A stretch of 12,630 nt of DNA from Myxococcales bacterium (lineage in GTDB: Bacteria; Myxococcota_A; Bradymonadia; Bradymonadales; Bradymonadaceae). Position numbers and translations under genes: made by a program. The notes beneath the pieces are model-generated. The model saw only the letters and a list, made by a program, of their open reading frames with translations, ran no database searches and was not told the origin of the DNA. Every line of letters begins with the position of its first letter. Positions within the stretch are counted from its first letter, which is position 1. The DNA lies in contig SKNI01000720.1 of NCBI GenBank assembly GCA_007120615.1, positions 1-12,630 on the forward strand, written 5' to 3'. Positions 6,834 through 12,630 of this stretch are shown here, in pieces.

Positions 6834-7328
6834 TTAAACCCAGGGCCGGGCGACGAAGGTCGCCAGAATCACGATGACGATGACCAGAATGCCCGTGGCT
6901 CGTCCCAGAAGGCTGGCCAGTCGGCGATCGGCTTTGACCTCTTCAGGAGTACGGTCGGCGCGGGTCGCTTTAGGGCCAAGCCAGAAGTCGTGGACGCCGC
7001 TGATGGCGAGCATGGCGATGACAGCGAGTATTTTATAGCCCAGCAGACGGGTGTGATCGTGAGCGAAGAAGCTCAGATCAAGGATAGTGTCCAGTCGGGC
7101 GCCCCAATGCCACAGGAGATAGAAGCCGGTCACAATCAAGACACCAAGCGCGGTCCAGCCCACTTTTCGAAACCGCCGGCCCAGATCATCGAGGAGATGG
7201 CGGCGAAGTTTATCATTTAGACGCCTGGCCGCAGGCACGGCGATCATTCCCATAAAGAGCACTCCTCCCACCCAGATCACAGCGGAGAGCACGTGAAGAA
7301 CGATGACGATTTTATAGAGATTTTCCAT
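6834..7328 (-). CDS. CopD-like four-helix membrane protein
   Basis: The 164-residue inner-membrane protein has four predicted helices (about 4-30, 54-75, 94-115, 141-162). The first carries the family pattern VIVLHVLSAVIWVGGVLFMG with His12, and others hold His74 (LLWHW), His90/His92 in the loop AHDH and His113 (GVHDFWLGP). This is the CopD/DUF2269-like superfamily of small membrane proteins associated with copper or haem. The ATG is preceded by AAGGAGG with four bases between. It is divergent from nnrS (221-bp gap) and convergent with the Crp/Fnr gene (39-bp gap, no clear terminator). Pairing with nnrS suggests a shared role in handling copper, haem or nitric oxide at the inner membrane. The exact function is not known from sequence. 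Confidence 0.8.
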   Translation of the reverse strand: MENLYKIVIVLHVLSAVIWVGGVLFMGMIAVPAARRLNDKLRRHLLDDLGRRFRKVGWTALGVLIVTGFYLLWHWGARLDTILDLSFFAHDHTRLLGYKILAVIAMLAISGVHDFWLGPKATRADRTPEEVKADRRLASLLGRATGILVIVIVILATFVARPWV

Positions 7329-7358
7329 CTTGCCTCCTTGGGGCGGATTACTGGTGAG

Positions 7359-7364
7359 ATCATA
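7359..7364 (-). promoter_or_regulatory. Possible -10 element for the CopD-like gene
   Basis: On the minus strand this reads TATGAT, five of six matches to TATAAT, with an implied start about 24 nt before the ATG. No good -35 hexamer is seen. The overlapping nonamer GAGATCATA (7356-7364) is identical to the right half of the box at 3419-3434, but the matching left half is absent. Confidence 0.35.
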
Positions 7365-7512
7365 TATCCAAGGATTGTGCCAGTTGTGGCTTCTCGAGCG
7401 GGTATCGGGAGAAACGCTTTGATTGGGTTAGACGCCCAGGGTTTTGCAACTCGGAAGGGCGCAGGGTTGCGCGATTTGTGCGCTGGGGAACTCTTTGAGT
7501 GCAATACTTGCG

Positions 7513-7528
7513 CGAACGAAGGCGTTCG
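7513..7528 (+). promoter_or_regulatory. Hairpin just ahead of the nnrS ribosome binding site
   Basis: CGAACG-AAGG-CGTTCG forms a perfect 6-bp stem with a 4-nt loop, ending six bases before the GGAGG (7535-7539) of nnrS. It could influence leader stability or ribosome access. An extended -10-like TGCAATACT lies just upstream at 7500-7508, which would make the hairpin the 5' end of the mRNA. Confidence 0.35.
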
Positions 7529-7549
7529 TGTTCTGGAGGTAACGTTATT

Positions 7550-8767
7550 ATGAGCCATTTTGTAGAACTACATTTTCCCGACCGGGAAGTAGCAGCCCCG
7601 AAGACCTTCGGAGAACTGCCGATCTGGGCCTGTGGATTTCGTCCGTTCTTCTTTGGAGGCGCACTCCTTGCGGCGTTGTCGATCTCGTTGTGGCTCTTTG
7701 TATTCTTCGGGGGAGTACAGATGGGCGGCGCCGCGGGACCGATGGGCTGGCATATCCATGAGATGATCTTTGGATTTACCACCGCCATCATCGCCGGATT
7801 TTTGTTAACCGCCGTTCCCAAATGGACCCGAACCCCCACGATAAGCGGTTCAAAATTGGCGGCGATCTTCGGACTCTGGTTTGCCGGCCGCGTCGCCATG
7901 GCAGCGGCCGCCGTGATCCCCTATTGGATCGTCTTTGCCGTCGATTTTCTATTCTTACCGGTTCTGGCGGTAGCGATCTCGATGCCCATCATTCGCTCCA
8001 GAACGGCCAGAAATCTGGGCTTCGTGCCACTTCTTGCCGGCCTGGCCGCGGCCAATGCCCTTTTTCATCTCAACATTCTGGGAGTGCTCTCCACGGGCTC
8101 GCTGGCCGTAGACGCGGGGCTGGGAATCATTATCGTCATCATCTCCATCATCGGGGGACGGGTGATCCCGTTCTTTACGGTCAGCCGGCTGGGACACGCG
8201 CCGTTGAAGAGCTATCGGATCATCGAATGGGGAGCTGTAGGTCTGACGGTAGCCTGGTTGGTGAGCCTGCTGATTTGGCCGACGTCGATGGCCACCGGAG
8301 TTATGGCTCTGATCGCCGGCGCCGCCAATATGATCCGAATGCACTCCTGGGGCAGCTTTCGAAGCTTCGGAGTGCCCCTGTTGTGGATCCTCCACATCGG
8401 CTACGCCTTCGTGGGTCTGGGATTGATCCTCTTTGGACTGGCCACGTTGGAGATCGCCACGACCCGAAGCGTAGCGCTTCACGCCCTGACCACCGGAGCG
8501 ATTGGCCTCTTATGTCTGGGCATGATGGCCCGCGTGGCCCTCGGTCATTCGGGACGAGCATTACAAGCCCACAAAGTCACGGTGGCGGCATTTATTCTCG
8601 TCGTCGCCGCAGCAGCGGTCCGGGTATTCGTACCCTGGTTAGCACCGGCGGTGTACACCACGGCGGTCATCGCTTCCGGGATTTTGTGGACGGCAGCCTG
8701 GGTGCTCTTTTTGGGAATTTATACGCCGATCCTCTTTCGGAGGCGGGCTGATGGGCGCTCCGGGTAG
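7550..8767 (+). CDS. nnrS: NnrS family haem/copper membrane protein
   Basis: NnrS proteins are 12-helix inner-membrane proteins that bind haem and copper and belong to nitric-oxide response regulons, where they lessen nitrosative stress. The 405-residue product shows the family signatures: ACGFRPFFFGGALLAA (28-43), GWHIHEMIFGFTTAIIAGFLLTAVPKWT (66-93, with His68, His70), IIGGRVIPFFT and LGMMARVALGHSGRAL. I choose the ATG at 7550, preceded by GGAGG (7535-7539); the longer reading from a GTG at 7499 adds an unrelated arginine-rich stretch. Divergent copD-like and nearby Crp/Fnr genes fit an NO-linked locus. A TTGAT half-site at 7419-7423 lies upstream without a good partner half. No obvious truncation. 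Confidence 0.95.
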   Translation: MSHFVELHFPDREVAAPKTFGELPIWACGFRPFFFGGALLAALSISLWLFVFFGGVQMGGAAGPMGWHIHEMIFGFTTAIIAGFLLTAVPKWTRTPTISGSKLAAIFGLWFAGRVAMAAAAVIPYWIVFAVDFLFLPVLAVAISMPIIRSRTARNLGFVPLLAGLAAANALFHLNILGVLSTGSLAVDAGLGIIIVIISIIGGRVIPFFTVSRLGHAPLKSYRIIEWGAVGLTVAWLVSLLIWPTSMATGVMALIAGAANMIRMHSWGSFRSFGVPLLWILHIGYAFVGLGLILFGLATLEIATTRSVALHALTTGAIGLLCLGMMARVALGHSGRALQAHKVTVAAFILVVAAAAVRVFVPWLAPAVYTTAVIASGILWTAAWVLFLGIYTPILFRRRADGRSG

Positions 8768-8769
8768 GG

Positions 8770-8866
8770 CGAGGAGAGATGAGAGAGGTGGGGAGAGGAG
8801 CGGAGAAGGACAAAAGCAAGGGAAATCCCAGAGGCGCAGAGAGGCGCAGAGAGGCAGAGGGAAAAG
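8770..8866 (+). repeat. Left arm of a large imperfect inverted repeat (purine-rich)
   Basis: About 97 bp that are nearly all A and G on the plus strand. The best-conserved part, GCAAGGGAAATC-C-CAGAG (8816-8833), matches the complement of 8969-8986. It includes a 10-bp period motif GAGGCGCAGA repeated at 8831-8850. CAGAGGCGCAGAG-type purine repeats look like a dispersed intergenic element rather than a terminator. Confidence 0.75.
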
Positions 8867-8936
8867 GATAAATTGAGCTTCTGGAGTATCGGCCCTCGTG
8901 GACTGGCCAGTACGTCTTTATCCTCATTCTAAAATG

Positions 8937-9035
8937 TTTTTCTCTTGCGTCTCTGCGTTCCGCTGCGTCTCTGCGATTTCCCTTGCCCTTGCCGTTGCCC
9001 TTCTCTCTCATCTCTCCCCACCCCTCCTCTCCTCG
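8937..9035 (-). repeat. Right arm of the large imperfect inverted repeat (pyrimidine-rich)
   Basis: About 99 bp, mostly C and T on the plus strand, complementary to 8770-8866. The segment 8963-8986 pairs with 8816-8839 with two mismatches in 24. It holds repeated CTGCGTCTCTGCG motifs. The arms are separated by about 70 bp, so a transcript could form a long, interrupted hairpin. Confidence 0.75.
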
Positions 9036-9117
9036 ATCATATTGGACGAATCGCCCCACCTGCGGCAGAGTGGTCTCCGGATCGGTCGCCCGAAACTTTC
9101 CGCCGAAGAGAACGAGT

Positions 9118-10317
9118 ATGTCCCGACGAACCCATCTCCACGATCTTACCCGTGATTTGCGGCGCTATCTGGCCTGGCAAAAGGCTCGCGGTGTGCCCGG
9201 TGTGGTGCCGGCGACGCCCGAGGAACGAGCCGGTTTTGATGCCCGTAAGAAGGCCGTCGAGGAACGAAAAATGGAGGAGCGTCGGGCTCAGATCATGGGT
9301 GACACCGGTCCGACCACCGGGCAGAAACCTCCCGAACGGCCCTCTCCCTCTTCTCGGCCTGCTGCGGAGCAGCCGGGCGCCAAAAAGCCGGCTGCCAGGG
9401 CCAAAAAAGAGACGCCGGAGCGAAAACCGTCGGCCGCCGCCTCGGGGACCACATCGGCTTCAGCGCTGTGGAAGCGCCACGATCCGATGTATCAGATCAA
9501 CGAGGATCGCAAGAAGAAAGCGGCCAAGAGGCGGGCTCCTGTAAAACCAAAGACCGAAGCCAGGTCCGCTTCGAAAAGTCCGGTGAAAGCGTCCGCAAAA
9601 GATCCCGCAACGGAGTCGTCCGGGATGCCTGAAGATATTCAATTTTTCGAAGAGACGATGGACTTTAGCGACCCCCGAGACGACGCCTACTTTCAGGAGA
9701 GCGAAGATCCCGCGCCCACCAGGAAGCGCCCCCCGGCGAAGGCCTCCAAAAAGCCCGAGACTCCCGAAGAGAAGATGGAGTTCTTGAAAAATTATCTCGG
9801 TGACTGCCAGCGCTGTCCCCTTCATAAGGGACGCACCAATATTGTCTTCGGCGACGGCGACCCCAGAGCGCGGCTGATGTTCATCGGCGAGGGGCCGGGA
9901 TATCACGAAGATCAGAAGGGGATTCCCTTTGTGGGCAAATCGGGGCAATTGTTGACCAAGATGATCGAGGCCATGGGCCTGTCCCGAGAGACGGTCTATA
10001 TCGCCAATGTCGTCAAATGTCGGCCTCCCGAAAATCGAGATCCCCAGGCCGATGAAATTCGACAATGTTCGCCGTTCTTACAAAAGCAGATCGAGGTGGT
10101 CCAGCCGGAGGTGATCGTGACGCTGGGGCGATTTGCGACCACTACTTTATTGGGCGAAGATGAAGCGCTCGGGAAGTTGCGCGGGCGATGGCATACCCAT
10201 ATGGATCTGGCCGTGATGCCCACCTATCATCCGGCCTATTTGCTTCGAAATGACAAGATGAAGGGAGCGGCCTGGTCCGATTTGAAGATGGTGATGGAGC
10301 GGCTGGGCGACTTATAA
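9118..10317 (+). CDS. Family 4 uracil-DNA glycosylase with long disordered N-terminal region
   Basis: The enzyme removes uracil from DNA at the start of base excision repair. I choose the ATG at 9118 (MSRRTHLHDLTRDLRRYLAWQ); the longer reading from 8983 only translates the repeat. The product is 399 residues. Residues about 1-60 form a short helical part, about 60-210 are Lys/Pro/Ala/Glu-rich and probably disordered, and about 215-399 are the catalytic domain. That domain has Cys230-x2-Cys233, then Cys301 (NVVKCRPPENR) and Cys317 (IRQC), the family 4 [4Fe-4S] pattern, plus GEGPG (257-261) with ED following, PFVGKSG and the HPAYLL motif at His371. Usual family 4 enzymes are about 200 residues, so half of this protein is extra. 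The gene precedes kdd by 29 bp, possibly co-transcribed without a functional link. Confidence 0.93.
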   Translation: MSRRTHLHDLTRDLRRYLAWQKARGVPGVVPATPEERAGFDARKKAVEERKMEERRAQIMGDTGPTTGQKPPERPSPSSRPAAEQPGAKKPAARAKKETPERKPSAAASGTTSASALWKRHDPMYQINEDRKKKAAKRRAPVKPKTEARSASKSPVKASAKDPATESSGMPEDIQFFEETMDFSDPRDDAYFQESEDPAPTRKRPPAKASKKPETPEEKMEFLKNYLGDCQRCPLHKGRTNIVFGDGDPRARLMFIGEGPGYHEDQKGIPFVGKSGQLLTKMIEAMGLSRETVYIANVVKCRPPENRDPQADEIRQCSPFLQKQIEVVQPEVIVTLGRFATTTLLGEDEALGKLRGRWHTHMDLAVMPTYHPAYLLRNDKMKGAAWSDLKMVMERLGDL

Positions 10318-10346
10318 ACTGAGCTACGAAATCTGGGAGTGAAGAC

Positions 10347-11399
10347 GTGATAAAGAAGGCACATGAGCTGGGGCTGCACCGCGTAATCGAGCCGAAAGGG
10401 GCGCTCCCTCAGGCGGCGCTTCGCCTCGACGCGACGAGCGCCGGTTTTGATAATGAAGTGGTCATCGATGTGGAGACCCTCAACGTGGACTCCGCCAGTT
10501 TTCATCAAATCTTAAGTGAAGTAGGCCGCGACGAGGACGCTGTGGCCGAGCGGATTTTGAGCATCGTCTCGGAGCGAGGCAAGATGCAAAATCCGGTCAC
10601 CGGAAGCGGCGGAATGCTTCTGGGCCGGGTGCGAGAAGTGGGACCCGATTATGATGGCCCCGTAGAGTTGAAGGTCGGCGATCGGGTCGCCTCGCTCGTG
10701 AGTCTGACGTTGACGCCTCTCTTTTTGGAGAGCATCGAGGAGGTCCGCCTCGACGCCGATCAGGTCGACGTCAAAGGAACGGCCTATCTATGGCCATCAT
10801 CGCCGATCGTGGTGATGCCCGACGATATGGAAGAGCGCGTCGCGCTGGCGGCGCTGGACGTCTGCGGGGCTCCGGCTCAGGCCAAACGATTGGCGAAAGA
10901 GGCTCGCACGGTTCTGGTCCTGGGCGCCGGAAAGTCCGGGATGCTCTGCGCGGCGACGGCCCGTCACTTTCGGGGCGAAGACGTTCGAATCTTCGGCATC
11001 GACCTGGCCGAAGAGAATCTAAAAATGCTCCAAGAGGCCGGCCTCGTCGACGACTATCGCTGTGCCAATGCCCGCCGGCCCGTCGATGTTTTGGACGCTC
11101 TCAAAGAGATGACCGGCGGGGAATTGGTGGACCTCGTCATCAATACGTGCAATGTGGACGGCATCGAGATGGCCGCGATCTTATGTGCTCGAGAACGAGG
11201 CGTGGTCTATTTCTTCAATATGGCCACCGACTTCGCCCGCGCCGCCTTAGGCAGTGAGGGGGTCGGCAAAGATATCGATCTTCTCATCGGAAACGGCTAC
11301 GCTTCAGGACACGCCGAGTTAACGCTGGAGATCCTGCGGTCGACCCCGGCGATCCAGAAGCGGTTTGGCGAGATGATGAGTTCAGGCGCAGAAGCCTAG
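10347..11399 (+). CDS. kdd: L-erythro-3,5-diaminohexanoate dehydrogenase
   Basis: Kdd oxidatively deaminates L-erythro-3,5-diaminohexanoate to 5-amino-3-oxohexanoate with NAD in the lysine fermentation pathway. The 350-residue protein shows the strongly conserved family stretches GLHRVIEPKGALPQ (9-22), TLNVDSASFHQI (44-55), RGKMQNPVTGSGGML (77-91) and the NAD-binding VLVLGAGKSGML (189-200), followed by IFGIDL and later VVYFFNMATDF and IGNGYASGHAELTLEIL. The fold is that of medium-chain dehydrogenases without an obvious structural zinc lobe. The start codon is GTG, preceded by GGGAG at about seven bases. No other lysine-fermentation gene (kamA, kamD/E, kce, kal) is in the window. A perfect palindrome follows the stop. 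Confidence 0.93.
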   Translation: MIKKAHELGLHRVIEPKGALPQAALRLDATSAGFDNEVVIDVETLNVDSASFHQILSEVGRDEDAVAERILSIVSERGKMQNPVTGSGGMLLGRVREVGPDYDGPVELKVGDRVASLVSLTLTPLFLESIEEVRLDADQVDVKGTAYLWPSSPIVVMPDDMEERVALAALDVCGAPAQAKRLAKEARTVLVLGAGKSGMLCAATARHFRGEDVRIFGIDLAEENLKMLQEAGLVDDYRCANARRPVDVLDALKEMTGGELVDLVINTCNVDGIEMAAILCARERGVVYFFNMATDFARAALGSEGVGKDIDLLIGNGYASGHAELTLEILRSTPAIQKRFGEMMSSGAEA

Positions 11400-11400
11400 T

Positions 11401-11422
11401 GGAGCGCGGACGTCCGCGCTCC
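11401..11422. terminator. Perfect 22-bp palindrome after kdd, possible terminator or dispersed repeat
   Basis: GGAGCGCGGAC followed by its exact complement GTCCGCGCTCC forms an 11-bp GC-rich palindrome beginning one base after the kdd stop. There is no T-run after it, so it is not a standard intrinsic terminator. It may protect the mRNA 3' end or be a dispersed repeat element. A second small stem, CACGG/CCGTG with a 6-nt loop, follows at about 11439-11454. Confidence 0.55.
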
Positions 11423-11581
11423 GAAGACTCCTTGCGTCCACGGGGCTGTCCGTGCAGACTGTGCGGCCCGTTCACCGGTGGTGTGGAGTAAATTCTTATT
11501 GCCGTGCGTTTTGAATGTATCAGCTACCCGAAGATGGGGAGCGCCAACATCGTCACTTCATGAATTTCGACGAGAGTAGAA

Positions 11582-12630
11582 ATGAAGACCACTGATTCAG
11601 ATAGCAAGGTTCGCTGCTCATTTTGTGGCAAGGAAGCACGGGATGTGACCAAACTTATTGCCGGTCCCAAAGTGCATATTTGCGACGAATGCGTCTCGTT
11701 ATGCCGCGAGATCGTGGAAGAAGATCGGCAGAAAGAACCGGAGAAAGAAAAAGAATTGGCTGAGATGAGACCCACTCAGATCAAGGCCTATCTCGACGAA
11801 CATATCATCGGCCAGGAGCGCGCCAAGCGGGCTCTTTCGGTGGCGGTGTACAATCACTACAAACGGATTAAGGTTCCGGAGTTGGTGGCCGAAGAGAAGA
11901 TCGTCTTCAAGGAAGAAGATGAGGATATCGAGCTGACCAAGGGAAATATCCTGCTCATCGGACCTACGGGGAGCGGAAAGACCCTGATGGCTCGAACCCT
12001 GGCCAAGAAATTGGACGTGCCCTTTACGATCTCCGATGCCACCAGCCTCACGGAAGCCGGCTACGTCGGCGAAGACGTCGAGAACGTCATCAAGAACCTC
12101 TGGCTCGCCGCAGACCGAGACGTAGAGCGGACGAGCCGGGGTATTGTGTGCATCGATGAGATCGATAAAGTGGGTCGAAGAAGTGATAGCCCGTCGTCGA
12201 CTCGAGACGTGGGCGGAGAGGGCGTGCAGCAGGCGCTGTTGAAGATGGTGGAGTCCAGCAAGGTCATGATCACCCCCGAGGGATCGAGGAACCGGCCGCA
12301 GCAGGAGTTCATTCAGGTGGACACCGCCAATATCCTCTTTATCTGCAGCGGCTCCTTTCAGGGCCTCACCGATATCATCGCCCGGCGCGTCGGAAAGAGT
12401 CAGATGGGCTTTGGGGCAGACTTCTCGCAGCAAAAAGAGAGCTCCAACGCGCTGTTGAAGCATGTGCGTCCCGAAGATGTAGTCAAATTCGGAATGATCC
12501 CCGAATTTGTAGGCCGCTTCCCGGTGATCGTGGCCTTCGATGAGCTCAGCGAGGATATGCTGGTCGAGATCTTGTGGAAGCCCAAAAATAGCCTGGTGAA
12601 GCAATATAAGAAGCTCTTCGAGATGGAAGA
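11582..12630 (+). CDS. clpX: ClpX AAA+ unfoldase (3' end beyond window), divergent type
   Basis: ClpX unfolds tagged proteins and feeds them to ClpP. About 349 residues are visible and the reading frame is open to the window end. Present are the zinc domain Cys12-x2-Cys15...Cys34-x2-Cys37, Walker A GPTGSGKT (127-134), pore loop GYVG (160-163), Walker B IVCIDEID (188-195) and the sensor region GMIPEFVGRFPV. Differences from standard ClpX: the RKH substrate loop reads S-R-N-R-P (235-239), the ClpP-docking IGF loop reads M-G-F (275-277), the Walker B stretch has Cys190 where Tyr is usual, and ICGGAF reads ICSGSF. An acidic insert (FKEEDEDIE) precedes the ATPase core. It is not preceded by tig and clpP as canonical clpX usually is, so it may be a paralogue. 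The start has only a weak GAGAG upstream. Confidence 0.9.
   Translation, partial: MKTTDSDSKVRCSFCGKEARDVTKLIAGPKVHICDECVSLCREIVEEDRQKEPEKEKELAEMRPTQIKAYLDEHIIGQERAKRALSVAVYNHYKRIKVPELVAEEKIVFKEEDEDIELTKGNILLIGPTGSGKTLMARTLAKKLDVPFTISDATSLTEAGYVGEDVENVIKNLWLAADRDVERTSRGIVCIDEIDKVGRRSDSPSSTRDVGGEGVQQALLKMVESSKVMITPEGSRNRPQQEFIQVDTANILFICSGSFQGLTDIIARRVGKSQMGFGADFSQQKESSNALLKHVRPEDVVKFGMIPEFVGRFPVIVAFDELSEDMLVEILWKPKNSLVKQYKKLFEME

Larger units (their letters stand above)
8768..9117. other. Gene-free region between nnrS and the glycosylase gene
   Basis: This 350-bp stretch holds no convincing gene. It is dominated by the large inverted repeat described separately, plus a 70-bp spacer (8867-8936). 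Readings here are low-complexity translations of the repeat. The last 80 bp before the glycosylase ATG show no strong promoter by eye, only a weak GAAGAG/CGAG purine stretch before the start. Confidence 0.7.

Noticed and set aside
7484..7503. Possible sigma-54 promoter upstream of nnrS
   Set aside because: TGG...TTG spacing is right, but the essential GC of the -12 element is absent (TTGAG instead of TTGCA).
8831..8860. Possible CRISPR array from repeated GAGGCGCAGA units
   Set aside because: The units are only 10 bp, are directly abutting with no unique spacers, and no cas genes are present.
8667..9059. Minus-strand 130-codon reading, and plus-strand reading at 8898-9155 (CVSAFRCVSAI...)
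   Set aside because: Both are translations of the purine/pyrimidine inverted repeat; such low-complexity products are common false genes at these repeats.
11564..11583. Small hairpin ATTTC/GAAAT around the clpX ribosome binding site
   Set aside because: Only five AT-rich pairs with a 10-nt loop; too weak to claim as a regulatory element.

Overview
The window looks like a GC-rich Gram-negative chromosome. It encodes a lipoprotein with a lipobox, an outer-membrane beta-barrel and Sec-type signal peptides. The gene mix (redoxin of the PPSC1-associated type, NnrS, 3,5-diaminohexanoate dehydrogenase, a second-type ClpX, a family 4 uracil-DNA glycosylase with a long disordered tail) suggests a deltaproteobacterial lineage such as Myxococcota/Bradymonadales. 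That assignment is an inference from content and style, not a match to a named genome.

Layout. (1) 71-3316, minus strand: a tight four-gene run. Read in transcription order it is a YtkA/FixH-like lipoprotein, an outer-membrane barrel whose mature N-terminus carries a Cys-Cys pair, a secreted redoxin-fold protein overlapping the barrel gene by 11 bp, and a 12-helix membrane protein with an HGHSH motif. It looks like an envelope redox, metal or respiration-accessory operon without an established name. (2) 3317-3510: a divergent regulatory region with a perfect inverted repeat (TATGATCGAGATCATA) of Crp/Fnr type. It lies exactly symmetrically between two -10-like hexamers, so one dimer could sit at -41.5 of both divergent promoters. 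(3) 3511-6794, plus strand: nadA and nadB (4-bp overlap) followed after 54 bp by a Crp/Fnr-family regulator that lacks the FNR cluster cysteines. (4) 6834-8767: a CopD-like four-helix membrane protein (minus) divergent from nnrS (plus), a haem/copper membrane protein known from nitric-oxide responses. (5) 8768-9117: a gene-free stretch that is almost wholly one large imperfect inverted repeat made of purine-rich and pyrimidine-rich arms with CAGAGGCGCAGAG-type motifs. (6) 9118-11399, plus: family 4 uracil-DNA glycosylase and kdd (lysine-fermentation diaminohexanoate dehydrogenase). kdd is followed by a perfect 22-bp palindrome. (7) 11582 to the window end: a ClpX ATPase, 3' truncated by the window, with altered substrate-recognition and ClpP-docking loops.

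How it may fit together (inference). The regulator encoded behind nadAB is the obvious candidate to bind the box in front of nadA. That would make it autoregulated and would couple NAD synthesis to the divergent envelope operon. The nearby nnrS and copD genes suggest the signal is nitrosative, oxygen or redox related. NadA and the uracil-DNA glycosylase are both [4Fe-4S] proteins, which are classic nitric-oxide targets.
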